From a virus: a DNA stretch of 64,000 bases. Of this stretch, positions 8,116 to 16,652 are shown piece after piece; positions within the stretch are counted from its first letter, which is position 1, and each line of letters begins with the position of its first letter. The notes beneath the pieces were generated by a model that saw only the letters and a list, made by a program, of their open reading frames with translations, ran no database searches and had not been told where the DNA came from. Position numbers and translations under genes: made by a program. The stretch spans positions 60,474 to 124,473 of IMG/VR virus record IMGVR_UViG_3300028569_002824; one strand, written 5' to 3'.

Positions 8116-8712
8116 TTATGTGTGGTCTGATAAGCGTTCATATTCGACTTTAGCATCCACTGCTTCTGAATAAAGTCCAGGACCAATAACCAAAATTTTA
8201 GAATCTTGAGCAATTGCCAATAAATGCAAAACTACTCCATAAAGCTTTTTAGCAACATTTTCCCAATTTTGCTTTTCTTCTTGTTCTTTATGCCATAGGG
8301 CGTCAGTCTTAGATAAGATAGAGCATAATGATGTGACCTGACTTTTCACGACATCAACATCACAAGATTCTAACTCCTTTATTCGTGTTTCTAACTCTAC
8401 ATTTAGTAGAGCAACTGGCTCACACGCATAACAACATCCTTCAAATCCGGACTTGAGGTCAACAATCCTCTGCTTAAGCTCCTCAATTGCTGATTTTGCA
8501 TTATCTATATCAAAGGTGTCGTAGTTTGCGCGTAAATTAAGATATTCTTTTTTTGCAAACATTTGCTCTTGTAAAATTTGCTCTTTTAGATTGTCAATTT
8601 CTTGTTCTGCTGCTTGTAGTTTATTGCTGCAACTTATAAAATAACTATCAGCTAATTTTAAGTCTTCTTTAAGAAGCGTGAGTTTTTCTTTTAATTTTCT
8701 TTCCGTATTCAT
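8116..8712 (-). CDS. coiled-coil protein (198 aa)
   Basis: Residues 1-75 and 120-165 are long charged heptads (LKEKLTLLKEDLKLADS, AAEQEIDNLKEQILQEQ), separated by a Cys-containing turn (GCCYACEP), possibly a hairpin coiled coil with a metal or disulfide knuckle. No enzyme motif. Function unknown. Confidence 0.6.
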   Translation of the reverse strand: MNTERKLKEKLTLLKEDLKLADSYFISCSNKLQAAEQEIDNLKEQILQEQMFAKKEYLNLRANYDTFDIDNAKSAIEELKQRIVDLKSGFEGCCYACEPVALLNVELETRIKELESCDVDVVKSQVTSLCSILSKTDALWHKEQEEKQNWENVAKKLYGVVLHLLAIAQDSKILVIGPGLYSEAVDAKVEYERLSDHT

Positions 8713-8740
8713 ACTTGAGTATTAACATTAACGATTACGT

Positions 8741-8959
8741 TCAAAGCACAGTAATCCTTTTGTGTGATGCTTCTGCTAGTTCTTCGGTTTGATCATCAAC
8801 AGATTCAAAGATTCTCATGACAAGCGGAGATTCAGGATTTGCGTTAAACAAAACGTCGTTGATAAGAGGAAGGGTTTTTTGTGCCTTCTCTTTAGTTGAA
8901 AAATTACCTATAACAGTTACCCAATTCCCTTTATTTATGTATTGTATGTCGTATGTCAT
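8741..8959 (-). CDS. hypothetical protein (72 aa)
   Basis: Start taken at the ATG 8957-8959 (MTYDIQYINKGN); the frame is open to a TTG at 8995 but that codon has no support. Beta-strand N-terminus like small ferredoxin-fold or SPOR-type domains (WVTVIGNFSTKEKAQKTL), which is reminiscent of but not proof of such a domain. Confidence 0.55.
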   Translation of the reverse strand: MTYDIQYINKGNWVTVIGNFSTKEKAQKTLPLINDVLFNANPESPLVMRIFESVDDQTEELAEASHKRITVL

Positions 8960-8991
8960 GCTGTGAATAATACGAGTTAATATAGGACACG

Positions 8992-9192
8992 TCAATCAAA
9001 AAAACCTTCTTCTTTTAAATAATTGTCGATTCGTAAAACATCACTTTCTGATACATCACAACATTCACATCGCAAGGAATTCATGTAATTTAAAGTCAAA
9101 TTCAAAGATGCAACGCACCTCTTTCCGTTATAGTCAAAAACTATATTTCTTCGCACACAACTATTCAGCATAAGTTGAATGTCACTCATCAT
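8992..9192 (-). CDS. hypothetical protein (66 aa)
   Basis: Not recognised. Contains RCECCDVSES, a tight Cys cluster that could bind metal. Two ATGs in tandem at the start. Overlaps the small frame at 9182. Confidence 0.55.
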   Translation of the reverse strand: MMSDIQLMLNSCVRRNIVFDYNGKRCVASLNLTLNYMNSLRCECCDVSESDVLRIDNYLKEEGFFD

Positions 9193-9274
9193 TCATGTGA
9201 TTTTTACAACTCCAAATGACGTAAGCACATATTAAAAAGCTAATTAAAGCTATAAATGCGGTTATTTTGATCAC
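9182..9274 (-). CDS. possible membrane micropeptide (30 aa)
   Basis: GTG start; IKITAFIALISFLICAYVIW is a convincing single membrane helix, followed by SCKNHMNDE. Fills the otherwise empty space between two genes and overlaps the next start. No homolog known to me; low confidence. Confidence 0.3.
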   Translation of the reverse strand: MIKITAFIALISFLICAYVIWSCKNHMNDE

Positions 9275-9275
9275 A

Positions 9276-9944
9276 TTAAACGTTCCAAGCAGATAAAGTG
9301 AATTTAAAGGGATTTTCTTTGATGTTTTTTACTAGATCCAACATTTGTTGAGCAATTTCTCTAATTTCTGTTTGAGCATGTTCGTTGTTTCTCAACTTAA
9401 GAAAGTTTGCAAAACTACGTAAATTGAACATAACATCGGATTGTATTTGCGAGTTGTAAGTCTTAAAAAATCTTGCGGATTCCTTTGCTCTTTTTCTTCC
9501 AAGAACGGGTTCTATGTCTTTAATACATTGGTGATAGAGAGTATTTCCAAGCTCTGTATAATCTTTAAGTATGTTTCTCCATTTATCATCTGCGACCCCT
9601 AAAATATTATCATCAATATTAAAATTAGATTTAATATCGTTCCAATCTTCTGGAATATAAAACTTATTTTCTTTTAATTCTTTATACCTTGCTGACTCTG
9701 CATTTATACTTGCAATGCGGTGTTTCAATAAATGAATGTGGCTCGCAATATCGCAATCAATTAAAAAATGAACAGTTGCTTTTTCAAATGGTGTTTCGTG
9801 TCCATTTTCCCAAAGGTTTTTGATCAGTTTGCCTATTCTTAATTTTTTTTCCTCTGTTAATTCTCTAGATGTAGAAGTCCACGCTGAACAAGCAATAACC
9901 TCATCAGATCCATAATACCCCAATAGTTCTACGTTATTTTTCAT
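9276..9944 (-). CDS. thyX: flavin-dependent thymidylate synthase
   Basis: 222 aa from Met at 9942-9944 (MKNNVELLGYYGSDE). The ThyX signature is present as KHRIASINAESARY, in which His, Arg and the Ser/Ala-Glu-Ser-Ala-Arg-Tyr block bind FAD and dUMP. ThyX makes dTMP from dUMP using methylenetetrahydrofolate, FAD and NADPH. I chose this start over an upstream ATG at 9995 because it leaves only an 11-base overlap with the small gene at 9934-10092, aligns with usual ThyX N-termini, and gives a typical length. A phage copy raises dTTP supply for an AT-rich genome. Confidence 0.93.
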   Translation of the reverse strand: MKNNVELLGYYGSDEVIACSAWTSTSRELTEEKKLRIGKLIKNLWENGHETPFEKATVHFLIDCDIASHIHLLKHRIASINAESARYKELKENKFYIPEDWNDIKSNFNIDDNILGVADDKWRNILKDYTELGNTLYHQCIKDIEPVLGRKRAKESARFFKTYNSQIQSDVMFNLRSFANFLKLRNNEHAQTEIREIAQQMLDLVKNIKENPFKFTLSAWNV

Positions 9945-10092
9945 TATATTCGTCTCGCAAGCCATACTGCATCCACAATTCTTTATCCACTTCAATATCT
10001 CGCACGTATTGTTTAGATTTGTTTTCTAATCGTAAAAAATATTTGTCTCCAAACAAGTTGGTTCGTATTAGTTTATCGATTATTTTTTCCAT
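9934..10092 (-). CDS. small hypothetical protein (52 aa)
   Basis: MEKIIDKLIR... to ...GLRDEYNEK. Basic N-terminus, tyrosine-rich; overlaps the thyX start by 11 bases, typical of this operon. Not recognised. Confidence 0.55.
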   Translation of the reverse strand: MEKIIDKLIRTNLFGDKYFLRLENKSKQYVRDIEVDKELWMQYGLRDEYNEK

Positions 10093-10153
10093 TTATTAAA
10101 AGTGATTTTGATGTTCAAGAATAATTACGTATTTGATGGGTTTGTTGTTTTTA

Positions 10154-10411
10154 TCATTCAACTTTCCATCCCCACCTTAGATCAAACCACGCGTGCTCTT
10201 TTTCCAACATTTGCTTGTTAAATTTAAGATCTTTTTTGCCCTCTGTGATAAACCATTGTTTAAAATCCGCAGATTGGTCTGCTGACCAGCACTTTTGATT
10301 GTACCAGTCTTCATGCTGTTTAGTAAATTCCTCATTAAAAGTATCAAATCCAACATAAGTGAACATCTTATCCAACGCCTTTTTTACAAATTTATCAAAT
10401 TTATTTCTCAT
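10154..10411 (-). CDS. hypothetical phage protein (85 aa)
   Basis: Aromatic-rich helical protein (FNEEFTKQHEDWYNQKCW, HAWFDLRWGWK). Not recognised. Preceded by one of the best promoters in the window. Confidence 0.6.
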   Translation of the reverse strand: MRNKFDKFVKKALDKMFTYVGFDTFNEEFTKQHEDWYNQKCWSADQSADFKQWFITEGKKDLKFNKQMLEKEHAWFDLRWGWKVE

Positions 10412-10417
10412 TTGTAA

Positions 10418-10445
10418 ATATTAACTCATCAACAGAAAATGTCAA
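10418..10445 (-). promoter_or_regulatory. sigma70-like promoter
   Basis: Minus strand: TTGACA (10440-10445), 16-base spacer, TAATAT (10418-10423), six bases from the ATG at 10409-10411. Predicts an essentially leaderless mRNA. Confidence 0.6.
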
Positions 10446-10492
10446 ATATTTTTTTTTTGTTTGTTGTTTAATAAATTGATGTGCGCGTGTTA

Positions 10493-10759
10493 TCAAATAT
10501 TCCAAATCATTGAAGACACCGTATCTCCACATTGGTCGCAAGGTTCTGGATCGCACTCATAAAAATCATATTGGAAAAGCTTTACTACTTCAGATAATTG
10601 AATGTGGTTTTCTTTAACTTGTTCTTTTAATTTATTTATCACATGATTTATAATCTCTTCTTGTTCTTGTTCTGGTAAATTTACTAAACTTTCTCCGTTT
10701 ACATAAAAACCAAAAGCAGTACATCCTTCAGTTTCTTGAAATTTATATTTAGTTTTCAT
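10493..10759 (-). CDS. hypothetical protein (88 aa)
   Basis: Not recognised. The C-terminus carries CDPEPCDQC, a compact Cys cluster likely to bind zinc. Overlaps the membrane protein gene at 10749 by 11 bases. Confidence 0.6.
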   Translation of the reverse strand: MKTKYKFQETEGCTAFGFYVNGESLVNLPEQEQEEIINHVINKLKEQVKENHIQLSEVVKLFQYDFYECDPEPCDQCGDTVSSMIWNI

Positions 10760-10937
10760 GTTTAGGTTCAGGTTGCAAAATTTTTAACCGATTGTCTGTT
10801 TTTAGTTGATTGTTGATAGGGTTTTGTTTGTTAATAAAATACCCAAATACTATAGCTATTATTATTATTAACCACACAGTCACTCCAAATATTACATTTA
10901 ACCACATCTTTTTCATTACTGTATCTAAATTATTCAT
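10749..10937 (-). CDS. small membrane protein (62 aa)
   Basis: One strong membrane helix (about 13-33, LNVIFGVTVWLIIIIAIVFGYF), then a polar tail. No enzyme motif. Overlaps genes on both sides. Confidence 0.6.
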   Translation of the reverse strand: MNNLDTVMKKMWLNVIFGVTVWLIIIIAIVFGYFINKQNPINNQLKTDNRLKILQPEPKHEN

Positions 10938-11163
10938 GTGATACCGTTGAGACGTTTAAGTCATCAGTTGAATATAGTTTTTCTTTATAAGATCTCAAAA
11001 GAATTCGACCATAACGGGTGATGCTTTGTTTAGCATAATCATCTAACCTATCAAAACAACCATCAGCAATTAAACCGCTTTCGTACAAAGCGTGTTCCTC
11101 CATTACCTCCAAGTCGCTTTGGGTTAGCTCATGTTGCAATAATTTATGCTGAAAGTGATTCAT
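10930..11163 (-). CDS. hypothetical protein (77 aa)
   Basis: Helical, charged; contains KLLQHELTQSDLEVMEEHAL. Not recognised. Overlaps neighbours (8 and 20 bases). Confidence 0.6.
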   Translation of the reverse strand: MNHFQHKLLQHELTQSDLEVMEEHALYESGLIADGCFDRLDDYAKQSITRYGRILLRSYKEKLYSTDDLNVSTVSHE

Positions 11164-11644
11164 CGTCTTTTACTCCGGTATCTTTTTCTTTCCAATAGGC
11201 TTCTAGTGATTCGTCACAAGCAACATACCCATCTTTCCTAGCTTGTTCATAAGATAGAGTTCTGTACCAACCACCTCGTTTGCAGGATTCTCCATGTTTT
11301 CCGGTTACTTCACAAGTATATGCAGACCTTCTTTCTGCTTGGTCAATAATATCATTAAGAATATCACTTTCGATATTGTCTGCATTATTGATGGTTGTAT
11401 AGAAGGATAGAGTCCCAAACTTTTCTTTAATCTGATTTGCTACAACCTGTACTTGCATTCCACTTCTATAAAAACAGAGATCACAGAAATATTGCATTTT
11501 TCCCATGCATTCATCAAGAAGGTTATACCATCCATCATCACATTCCATTCCCCATGCCATACAAGTTTGCGTCTTATCTCCTTTATAGTCTCTGAGAATT
11601 TTAGGATATTTTTTAACGAGTTCTAGTTCTAGTTCTTCTTTCAT
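11144..11644 (-). CDS. conserved phage protein with Cys-rich end (166 aa)
   Basis: Pattern CMAWGMECDDGWYNLLD near residues 28-44, then QVVANQIKEKFGTLSFYT, then paired Cys (CEVTG..ESC) and a terminal GGWYRTLS...ARKDG block. This order is familiar from uncharacterised proteins of many tailed phages; the Cys pairs suggest zinc. Function unknown. Confidence 0.7.
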   Translation of the reverse strand: MKEELELELVKKYPKILRDYKGDKTQTCMAWGMECDDGWYNLLDECMGKMQYFCDLCFYRSGMQVQVVANQIKEKFGTLSFYTTINNADNIESDILNDIIDQAERRSAYTCEVTGKHGESCKRGGWYRTLSYEQARKDGYVACDESLEAYWKEKDTGVKDDESLSA

Positions 11645-11647
11645 ATA

Positions 11648-11965
11648 TTAAAATCCATCAAAATTGTTTTTTATCATTTCGTTTTCATTTTTTTCTTCCC
11701 AACATTTTTTGTTATAATCCCAATGCCTTGAGTCATAAAAATGTATCTCTAGTTCTAAGCCACAAAAGTTCAGCTTCAATCTAATACCAGCGTGATCTTT
11801 GCCTGTAAGTTTACAGTCAAACTCAAATGAGAGTAAGTTGTAATTTGAAAAAAAGGTCTCAATTTCTAAGTGTTTATTTTTAGATACCTGTTTATGGAAC
11901 GATTTAAGCTTATACCAAAAATTTGGCTTCTTCGTAAAGTTATAAATTGTAAAATTAAAATACAT
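11648..11965 (-). CDS. hypothetical protein (105 aa)
   Basis: Beta-rich, aromatic and basic; not recognised. Three bases from the next gene, same operon. Confidence 0.6.
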   Translation of the reverse strand: MYFNFTIYNFTKKPNFWYKLKSFHKQVSKNKHLEIETFFSNYNLLSFEFDCKLTGKDHAGIRLKLNFCGLELEIHFYDSRHWDYNKKCWEEKNENEMIKNNFDGF

Positions 11966-11974
11966 AAAAATAAC

Positions 11975-12187
11975 TTATCTCATTAGATGAAAGGCCTTTA
12001 TTGCATCTGGGTTATCTTCAGAACAATCTTTATACTCTCCGTAATACCACTTGGCTTCATGAGGACCGGTTATGTGCTTTAATTTTACTGCTTTTGGAGC
12101 GCTGTAATCTCCTTCATAACCGTCCACTACTACCAGAGTTTCTGGATCTAAGTTTTGCAACATGTCAATTAATTCTCTTGCTTTCAT
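11975..12187 (-). CDS. hypothetical protein (70 aa)
   Basis: Start at ATG 12185-12187 (MKARELIDML). Sequence KARELIDMLQNLDPETLVVV then GYEGDYSAP is typical of a small family of phage and bacterial proteins beginning with this helix-strand unit; function unknown. The frame is open to 12235 but the promoter at 12201-12228 lies inside that extension. Confidence 0.65.
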   Translation of the reverse strand: MKARELIDMLQNLDPETLVVVDGYEGDYSAPKAVKLKHITGPHEAKWYYGEYKDCSEDNPDAIKAFHLMR

Positions 12188-12200
12188 ATATATTGGATTA

Positions 12201-12228
12201 AGAATACATCTAAACAATAAACAATCAA
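12201..12228 (-). promoter_or_regulatory. sigma70-like promoter
   Basis: Minus strand: TTGATT (12223-12228), 16-base spacer, TATTCT (12201-12206), 13 bases before the ATG at 12187. Supports the shorter start of that gene. Confidence 0.45.
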
Positions 12229-12272
12229 CTTGCAAATTTTTCTGTGTATTTAAATTAACATTTCAAGGCATA

Positions 12273-13937
12273 CTACACTTCCAACGGAGGTTTGTTAGTA
12301 GTTGTCAGTAAGTTTATAGTAGAAGATTCTTTGCAATATTTATTATAAATTAAACGATCCCATTTAGTACGCTCCAAAAAAATGGTTTGTGTCTCCTGGC
12401 TCAGATCAGTAAAGTTTATTTCAGCTAAAGTATTATTAGAATTTTTTGAGATAGTAGCAAATATTTTATCAGCAAGAGAGTATGTTAAGTTGTAACAACA
12501 CGAAAATACAAAATTTAATAAATTGTCTATATGAGATATGTTGGAAATTGTATACTCGTCTAACATAGAGATTGCTGAGTCCACATGAGATTGGGATATT
12601 TCTACCTCATCAGCTACTCCAACCAGCTTTCTGATTAACCAACTATCTTGCATTTCACTCGACATTATATATTCATTAAAATTATTAGAAACAATCTTGC
12701 GCCGTTTACGCTCATGAGAAGAATTGTCACTTTTAAGGTAATTGAAGAATGATATTGTCTTTGAAAAACACTCTCTTAATGCAGCATAAAACATAGGAGA
12801 TGCGTCATTAGTTTTACATATTATTTCGAATAATTTAGACCGGATTAATTCAACTCCTGACGATTCAACGGAAATAGCAAACACAAAAAACTTCCAATTA
12901 TTATTGAATCCCTCTAATAAATTACTCAATAATATCTCTTTAATCTTAGATTCTGAGTTAACTGTTCGAAATTGCTTATTGTCATTAGAGACGCCATTTA
13001 AATCATGTACTAAAAGAGTAGCAACAACAAGACCTCTGTCATTTAAAACGCAAATATGCATCAGATCAGAATGCCTCCACTTGTGTAATTCACAATATTT
13101 AATCATCAATCGAAACATGACAGAGACCGCATACGTGCCTGCACATTTGGGAACATGAACAAAAACAGGAATTTTACGACAATATTCTGTTGAGGAAGGT
13201 TGCAGTGAGTTGTTTAGCGATCTTCTTAAACATTCGATTGCTGATCCTTTGGTTGTATAATTTGTACACTTTGTGTGAATAATTACAGAAGCGGGCTTTA
13301 TATTCTCATGTCTCAAAGTAATATCCATGGGATCAGATATGTTTAATATAAGCTCGCTATCCATGCACCTAGTTTGGTACATATGTTTAATTGACTCATA
13401 ATAAGCAAAATCGTAATTAGTTTTAATTTGCTCCAAACCTCTATTTACAAACACTTGATTTAAATGAGACAAAAACTCGTCTGTTCGGTTGTAAACTGCC
13501 ACTCCGTTAATATGATCTTTGTTTGGATCATTCTGAAAGGATGCATTTCCAAAATAACGAGATCCGTATATAAACCATTTATCTCCAGGGAGCTGACTTA
13601 ATTTTTCATTAATGTATTTATCAAACCCGTGTATCAATATACAATCAGATTCTAATACCAACACCCGTTTATATTCTTTTGTCTTATAATTCATTAAAAA
13701 ATGAAATATACGAGTAGTTGGATTAATTACATTGGAGTCATCAATGATAACAAAGTTAACAACAGAAGACATTCCAATTAACTTATTATAATATTCAGGG
13801 GTATATGTTAATTCATCTAAAAAAACGTATATGCTAATTTCTGTTACCAATGAATGGAGAATGCGGTTGATTAAGTCAAATAAACGACCATCCACCAATT
13901 CTTTATGATACGATTGAATAAATATTGCTTCGATCAT
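12273..13937 (-). CDS. two-domain protein: glycosyltransferase-like + sulfotransferase-like
   Basis: 554 aa. Residues 1-245 look like a GT-A glycosyltransferase (strand IEAIFIQSYHKEL, then RVLVLESDCI with an acidic ESD at 96-98 in the DxD position). Residues 256-545 start with IPVFVHVPKCAGTYA (P-loop 261-269) and match two stand-alone proteins here, 38562-39446 and 49998-50816, including SFFNYLKSD, the SSEMQDSWLIR block and an RxWD/RTxxD end. In the fusion the phosphate-binding motif reads RECFSKTIS, where the paralogues have RxPFSR. Likely adds a sugar and a sulfate (or modifies the same chain). Overlaps the next gene by ATGA. Confidence 0.7.
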   Translation of the reverse strand: MIEAIFIQSYHKELVDGRLFDLINRILHSLVTEISIYVFLDELTYTPEYYNKLIGMSSVVNFVIIDDSNVINPTTRIFHFLMNYKTKEYKRVLVLESDCILIHGFDKYINEKLSQLPGDKWFIYGSRYFGNASFQNDPNKDHINGVAVYNRTDEFLSHLNQVFVNRGLEQIKTNYDFAYYESIKHMYQTRCMDSELILNISDPMDITLRHENIKPASVIIHTKCTNYTTKGSAIECLRRSLNNSLQPSSTEYCRKIPVFVHVPKCAGTYAVSVMFRLMIKYCELHKWRHSDLMHICVLNDRGLVVATLLVHDLNGVSNDNKQFRTVNSESKIKEILLSNLLEGFNNNWKFFVFAISVESSGVELIRSKLFEIICKTNDASPMFYAALRECFSKTISFFNYLKSDNSSHERKRRKIVSNNFNEYIMSSEMQDSWLIRKLVGVADEVEISQSHVDSAISMLDEYTISNISHIDNLLNFVFSCCYNLTYSLADKIFATISKNSNNTLAEINFTDLSQETQTIFLERTKWDRLIYNKYCKESSTINLLTTTNKPPLEV

Positions 13938-16618
13938 ACATTACAGCATTTATTTTTTTTGGTTAGTGAAACAAAATCACCACCTTCATTAGTATCACCC
14001 TCATTAGCATCAACTTCATGAAAGTTAATTTTTACGTATTTTGTGCTATTATCATATCCGTTAGTTAAAAACGCGGTTCTTTTAAAGAATTTAAATTTTC
14101 CGATCTGCTCTAGTCTGTGAATATGTTTGTTGCACGAATCAATTGAATCTTTATTTAAAGCGAGTAAAGGAGAGCTTTCCGTGTTAATTCCATATTTTAA
14201 TTGACATCTTTTTATCTCTTCAATTTCTTGTTGTTGTGTAGTAACGCTTTTTAATTTCAAAACGTTGGTTATAAACGGAAAAAATATTGGATCTACACAC
14301 TCTTCGTCTACAACACATTCGTTACCGTCTAATACAGCCAACTGCTCGAAAATGTCAGTAAGCCCAATGGACTTCTTTGAAAGAGCTTTCCAAAAATTAT
14401 AAACCCCAACTATTGATTGATTTCTAATACAAAAATCAGACGAAAAAAAGTTCTGCTGTTCAATAAACTTGCGTATTCGAGTCAGTATATTCTCCGAACT
14501 AATAAATATACTATCATTTAAGTGTTGAATAAATAGATTTATAGTCAACGCAGACACAGTATTGTCTGGAGCTGTCTCTATTCTTTTACAAAACTTGTAT
14601 TGTATTTCTTCAAATATATTGTTAACTAATAATACAACTCGAAGATTTATTGAATGTTGGGTTATTTTGTTGATAAATGAATCTATATACATTTCTCCGT
14701 TTATAAGAAACTGATCACCCAATAAAAGAATACTTCCGGATTTTGTGTTATTAAACGCAAAATCCAACAGATGCTCATGAGCTTCTGCTTCAGATCCCCC
14801 ACTGGATACTTTTATTTTGTCTACTGTTCGGTTATGTCGGAGAATAGAAGAGCCGTTCGAAAGCATAGTCGTAAATCTAGGGGGTGATACGCCCAACATT
14901 TGAGCTATATCTCTATTCATGAATGATATGTTGTTATTAGCAATTAAGCTGTTCATTAAACTGTTTATTTTTTTTGCTGAATAGCAGATAATGCAAAGAA
15001 TACTTTTATCTTTAAGGCTGTTGGTCGATAATAGTTGGTTATAATCACAAGTTAATTCAGCTATATGAGTCGATTCACTTAATACGTTGTTGTGGTTATA
15101 TACTCCGATGACATCTTCATCAAAGATAAACACGTTTTCAACCGAAGTGTGTTTATCACAAACGTTTGTTGTAATGTTCCCATTAGACTCTCTTTCGACG
15201 AAAGTTATGCTGTTACGTTTAAACATCGTTTGAATTGTATCACTGTTGACGTCCTTGTTATTAATACTCAATGTTCCGTTTACAACGTTATTTGTTACGT
15301 TAAAAAGTGACGATTCTAGAGACAACCGAATATGCAACGACGAATCAGAATTCGCCACAATAGTGTTTTCTGAAAACAAGACTCCTCTGCAATGACCAAA
15401 CGAAGAAAGCAGTGAATTAGAATGATCACAAAACCCACTAATATTAAAATAATTGTTGTAAATATAAGTGTATTTAATTGGGGATTTAATTGGTTGATTA
15501 AAATCATGATCCCATCCAACATAATCAGAAAAAGACACGCTTTTACCGGGAATAAACTGGCGAGCAGCATCCTTTACTCTTTCTCCGTCCCCAATAGAAA
15601 CATTATATCTGACGCAATTATTAGCCGTTCCTCCTAAAAACATAATAAACCCACCAAAATTGTTGGTTGATTTATTTTTTTGTATTAGCAATAAATGGCT
15701 ATTCGGTCCAACAACAATTGCAGTAGAGCGCTTAACTCCATATGACCCACTAATTATATTACCTTCTATTATAATACTATCACAATTGCTCAACGAAATT
15801 CCTGAGGACTCCGACTGTGCACAATCATCAAAAAATTTTCCTGAGTTTGATATAACATTATTAACAACAGAACCTCTCGTTATATATGTTAACTGAAACG
15901 AAGAAGATGTAGTATTTATGGTTTCGTTATTTGTTAGTGTCACATCAGAAAAAACGGCACCGCTTAAGTCAGTCGCCTCGTCGTTAGGTTTGCTGTGGCT
16001 TAGAGAATATACGACGTTGAATAACACAGAATGACATCTAATTCCTTCAAATGCACATTTTTCTATTGTTATATTGTTGATGCAATTGCTGTTAATTTTA
16101 GTTGCAGTAAACATCAATGCTCCAGAAGAGACATTCGATGGATCCACACCATGGAAATACACTCGTTTAAAAATAATTCCAGAATAATCGTAGCTACTAA
16201 TTCGATCGTCATTAAAACTAACACATACGTTGCCTCTTTTAATCTCAAGATTACTGAAAATGACGTTGGAACAGTTTTTAAAATGAACGCTTCGAATTGC
16301 AGTTCTATCGTTTAATCGAGGCATAATAACTGGTCTATTCAAATCACTATCGCCGATTGCTTGATACGAACTAAACGTTATTTTTTCATTTTTTGTTCCG
16401 TGTACGTCACGTAAGACTAACGATCCAACGAAAGTCTGTCCATTCCGCAATAAAATACAGTCTCCCGGTTTGAACGGACAAATTGTGTGATGATCATTTA
16501 CTTTGCATAATGTTTTCCATGCCAGCGTTTCAGACTGGCCAGAATTTTCGTCTGAACCGTAAAGCGAATCAACAAAAAATGTTTGGGCATTTGTTGTGTG
16601 GGCCTGTTGTACTATCAT
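13934..16618 (-). CDS. right-handed beta-helix protein with unknown C-terminal domain
   Basis: 894 aa. Begins with FVDSLYGSDENSGQSE...WKTL, the usual opening of parallel beta-helix (pectate-lyase-like) proteins, followed to about residue 500 by short Asn/Ser/Ile-rich strands (NCSNVIFSNLEI, NCDSIIIEGNIISG). Such folds bind or cut polysaccharides or form tail spikes. No signal peptide. Residues about 545-894 form a second, alpha/beta domain (SILCIICYSAKK..., GSILLLGDQFL..., LRVVLLVNN) I cannot place. It sits in the minus glycan island between glycosyltransferases, so an epimerase, lyase or adhesin acting on the same glycan is possible. Confidence 0.65.
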   Translation of the reverse strand: MIVQQAHTTNAQTFFVDSLYGSDENSGQSETLAWKTLCKVNDHHTICPFKPGDCILLRNGQTFVGSLVLRDVHGTKNEKITFSSYQAIGDSDLNRPVIMPRLNDRTAIRSVHFKNCSNVIFSNLEIKRGNVCVSFNDDRISSYDYSGIIFKRVYFHGVDPSNVSSGALMFTATKINSNCINNITIEKCAFEGIRCHSVLFNVVYSLSHSKPNDEATDLSGAVFSDVTLTNNETINTTSSSFQLTYITRGSVVNNVISNSGKFFDDCAQSESSGISLSNCDSIIIEGNIISGSYGVKRSTAIVVGPNSHLLLIQKNKSTNNFGGFIMFLGGTANNCVRYNVSIGDGERVKDAARQFIPGKSVSFSDYVGWDHDFNQPIKSPIKYTYIYNNYFNISGFCDHSNSLLSSFGHCRGVLFSENTIVANSDSSLHIRLSLESSLFNVTNNVVNGTLSINNKDVNSDTIQTMFKRNSITFVERESNGNITTNVCDKHTSVENVFIFDEDVIGVYNHNNVLSESTHIAELTCDYNQLLSTNSLKDKSILCIICYSAKKINSLMNSLIANNNISFMNRDIAQMLGVSPPRFTTMLSNGSSILRHNRTVDKIKVSSGGSEAEAHEHLLDFAFNNTKSGSILLLGDQFLINGEMYIDSFINKITQHSINLRVVLLVNNIFEEIQYKFCKRIETAPDNTVSALTINLFIQHLNDSIFISSENILTRIRKFIEQQNFFSSDFCIRNQSIVGVYNFWKALSKKSIGLTDIFEQLAVLDGNECVVDEECVDPIFFPFITNVLKLKSVTTQQQEIEEIKRCQLKYGINTESSPLLALNKDSIDSCNKHIHRLEQIGKFKFFKRTAFLTNGYDNSTKYVKINFHEVDANEGDTNEGGDFVSLTKKNKCCNV

Positions 16619-16652
16619 TTGAGTTTATTTATCCAGTAACGGAGAAAAACTG

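Noticed and set aside
9945-9995. Longer ThyX start with 17 extra residues
   Set aside because: It would overlap the small gene at 9934-10092 by 62 bases and adds a Cys-rich lead absent from other ThyX proteins.
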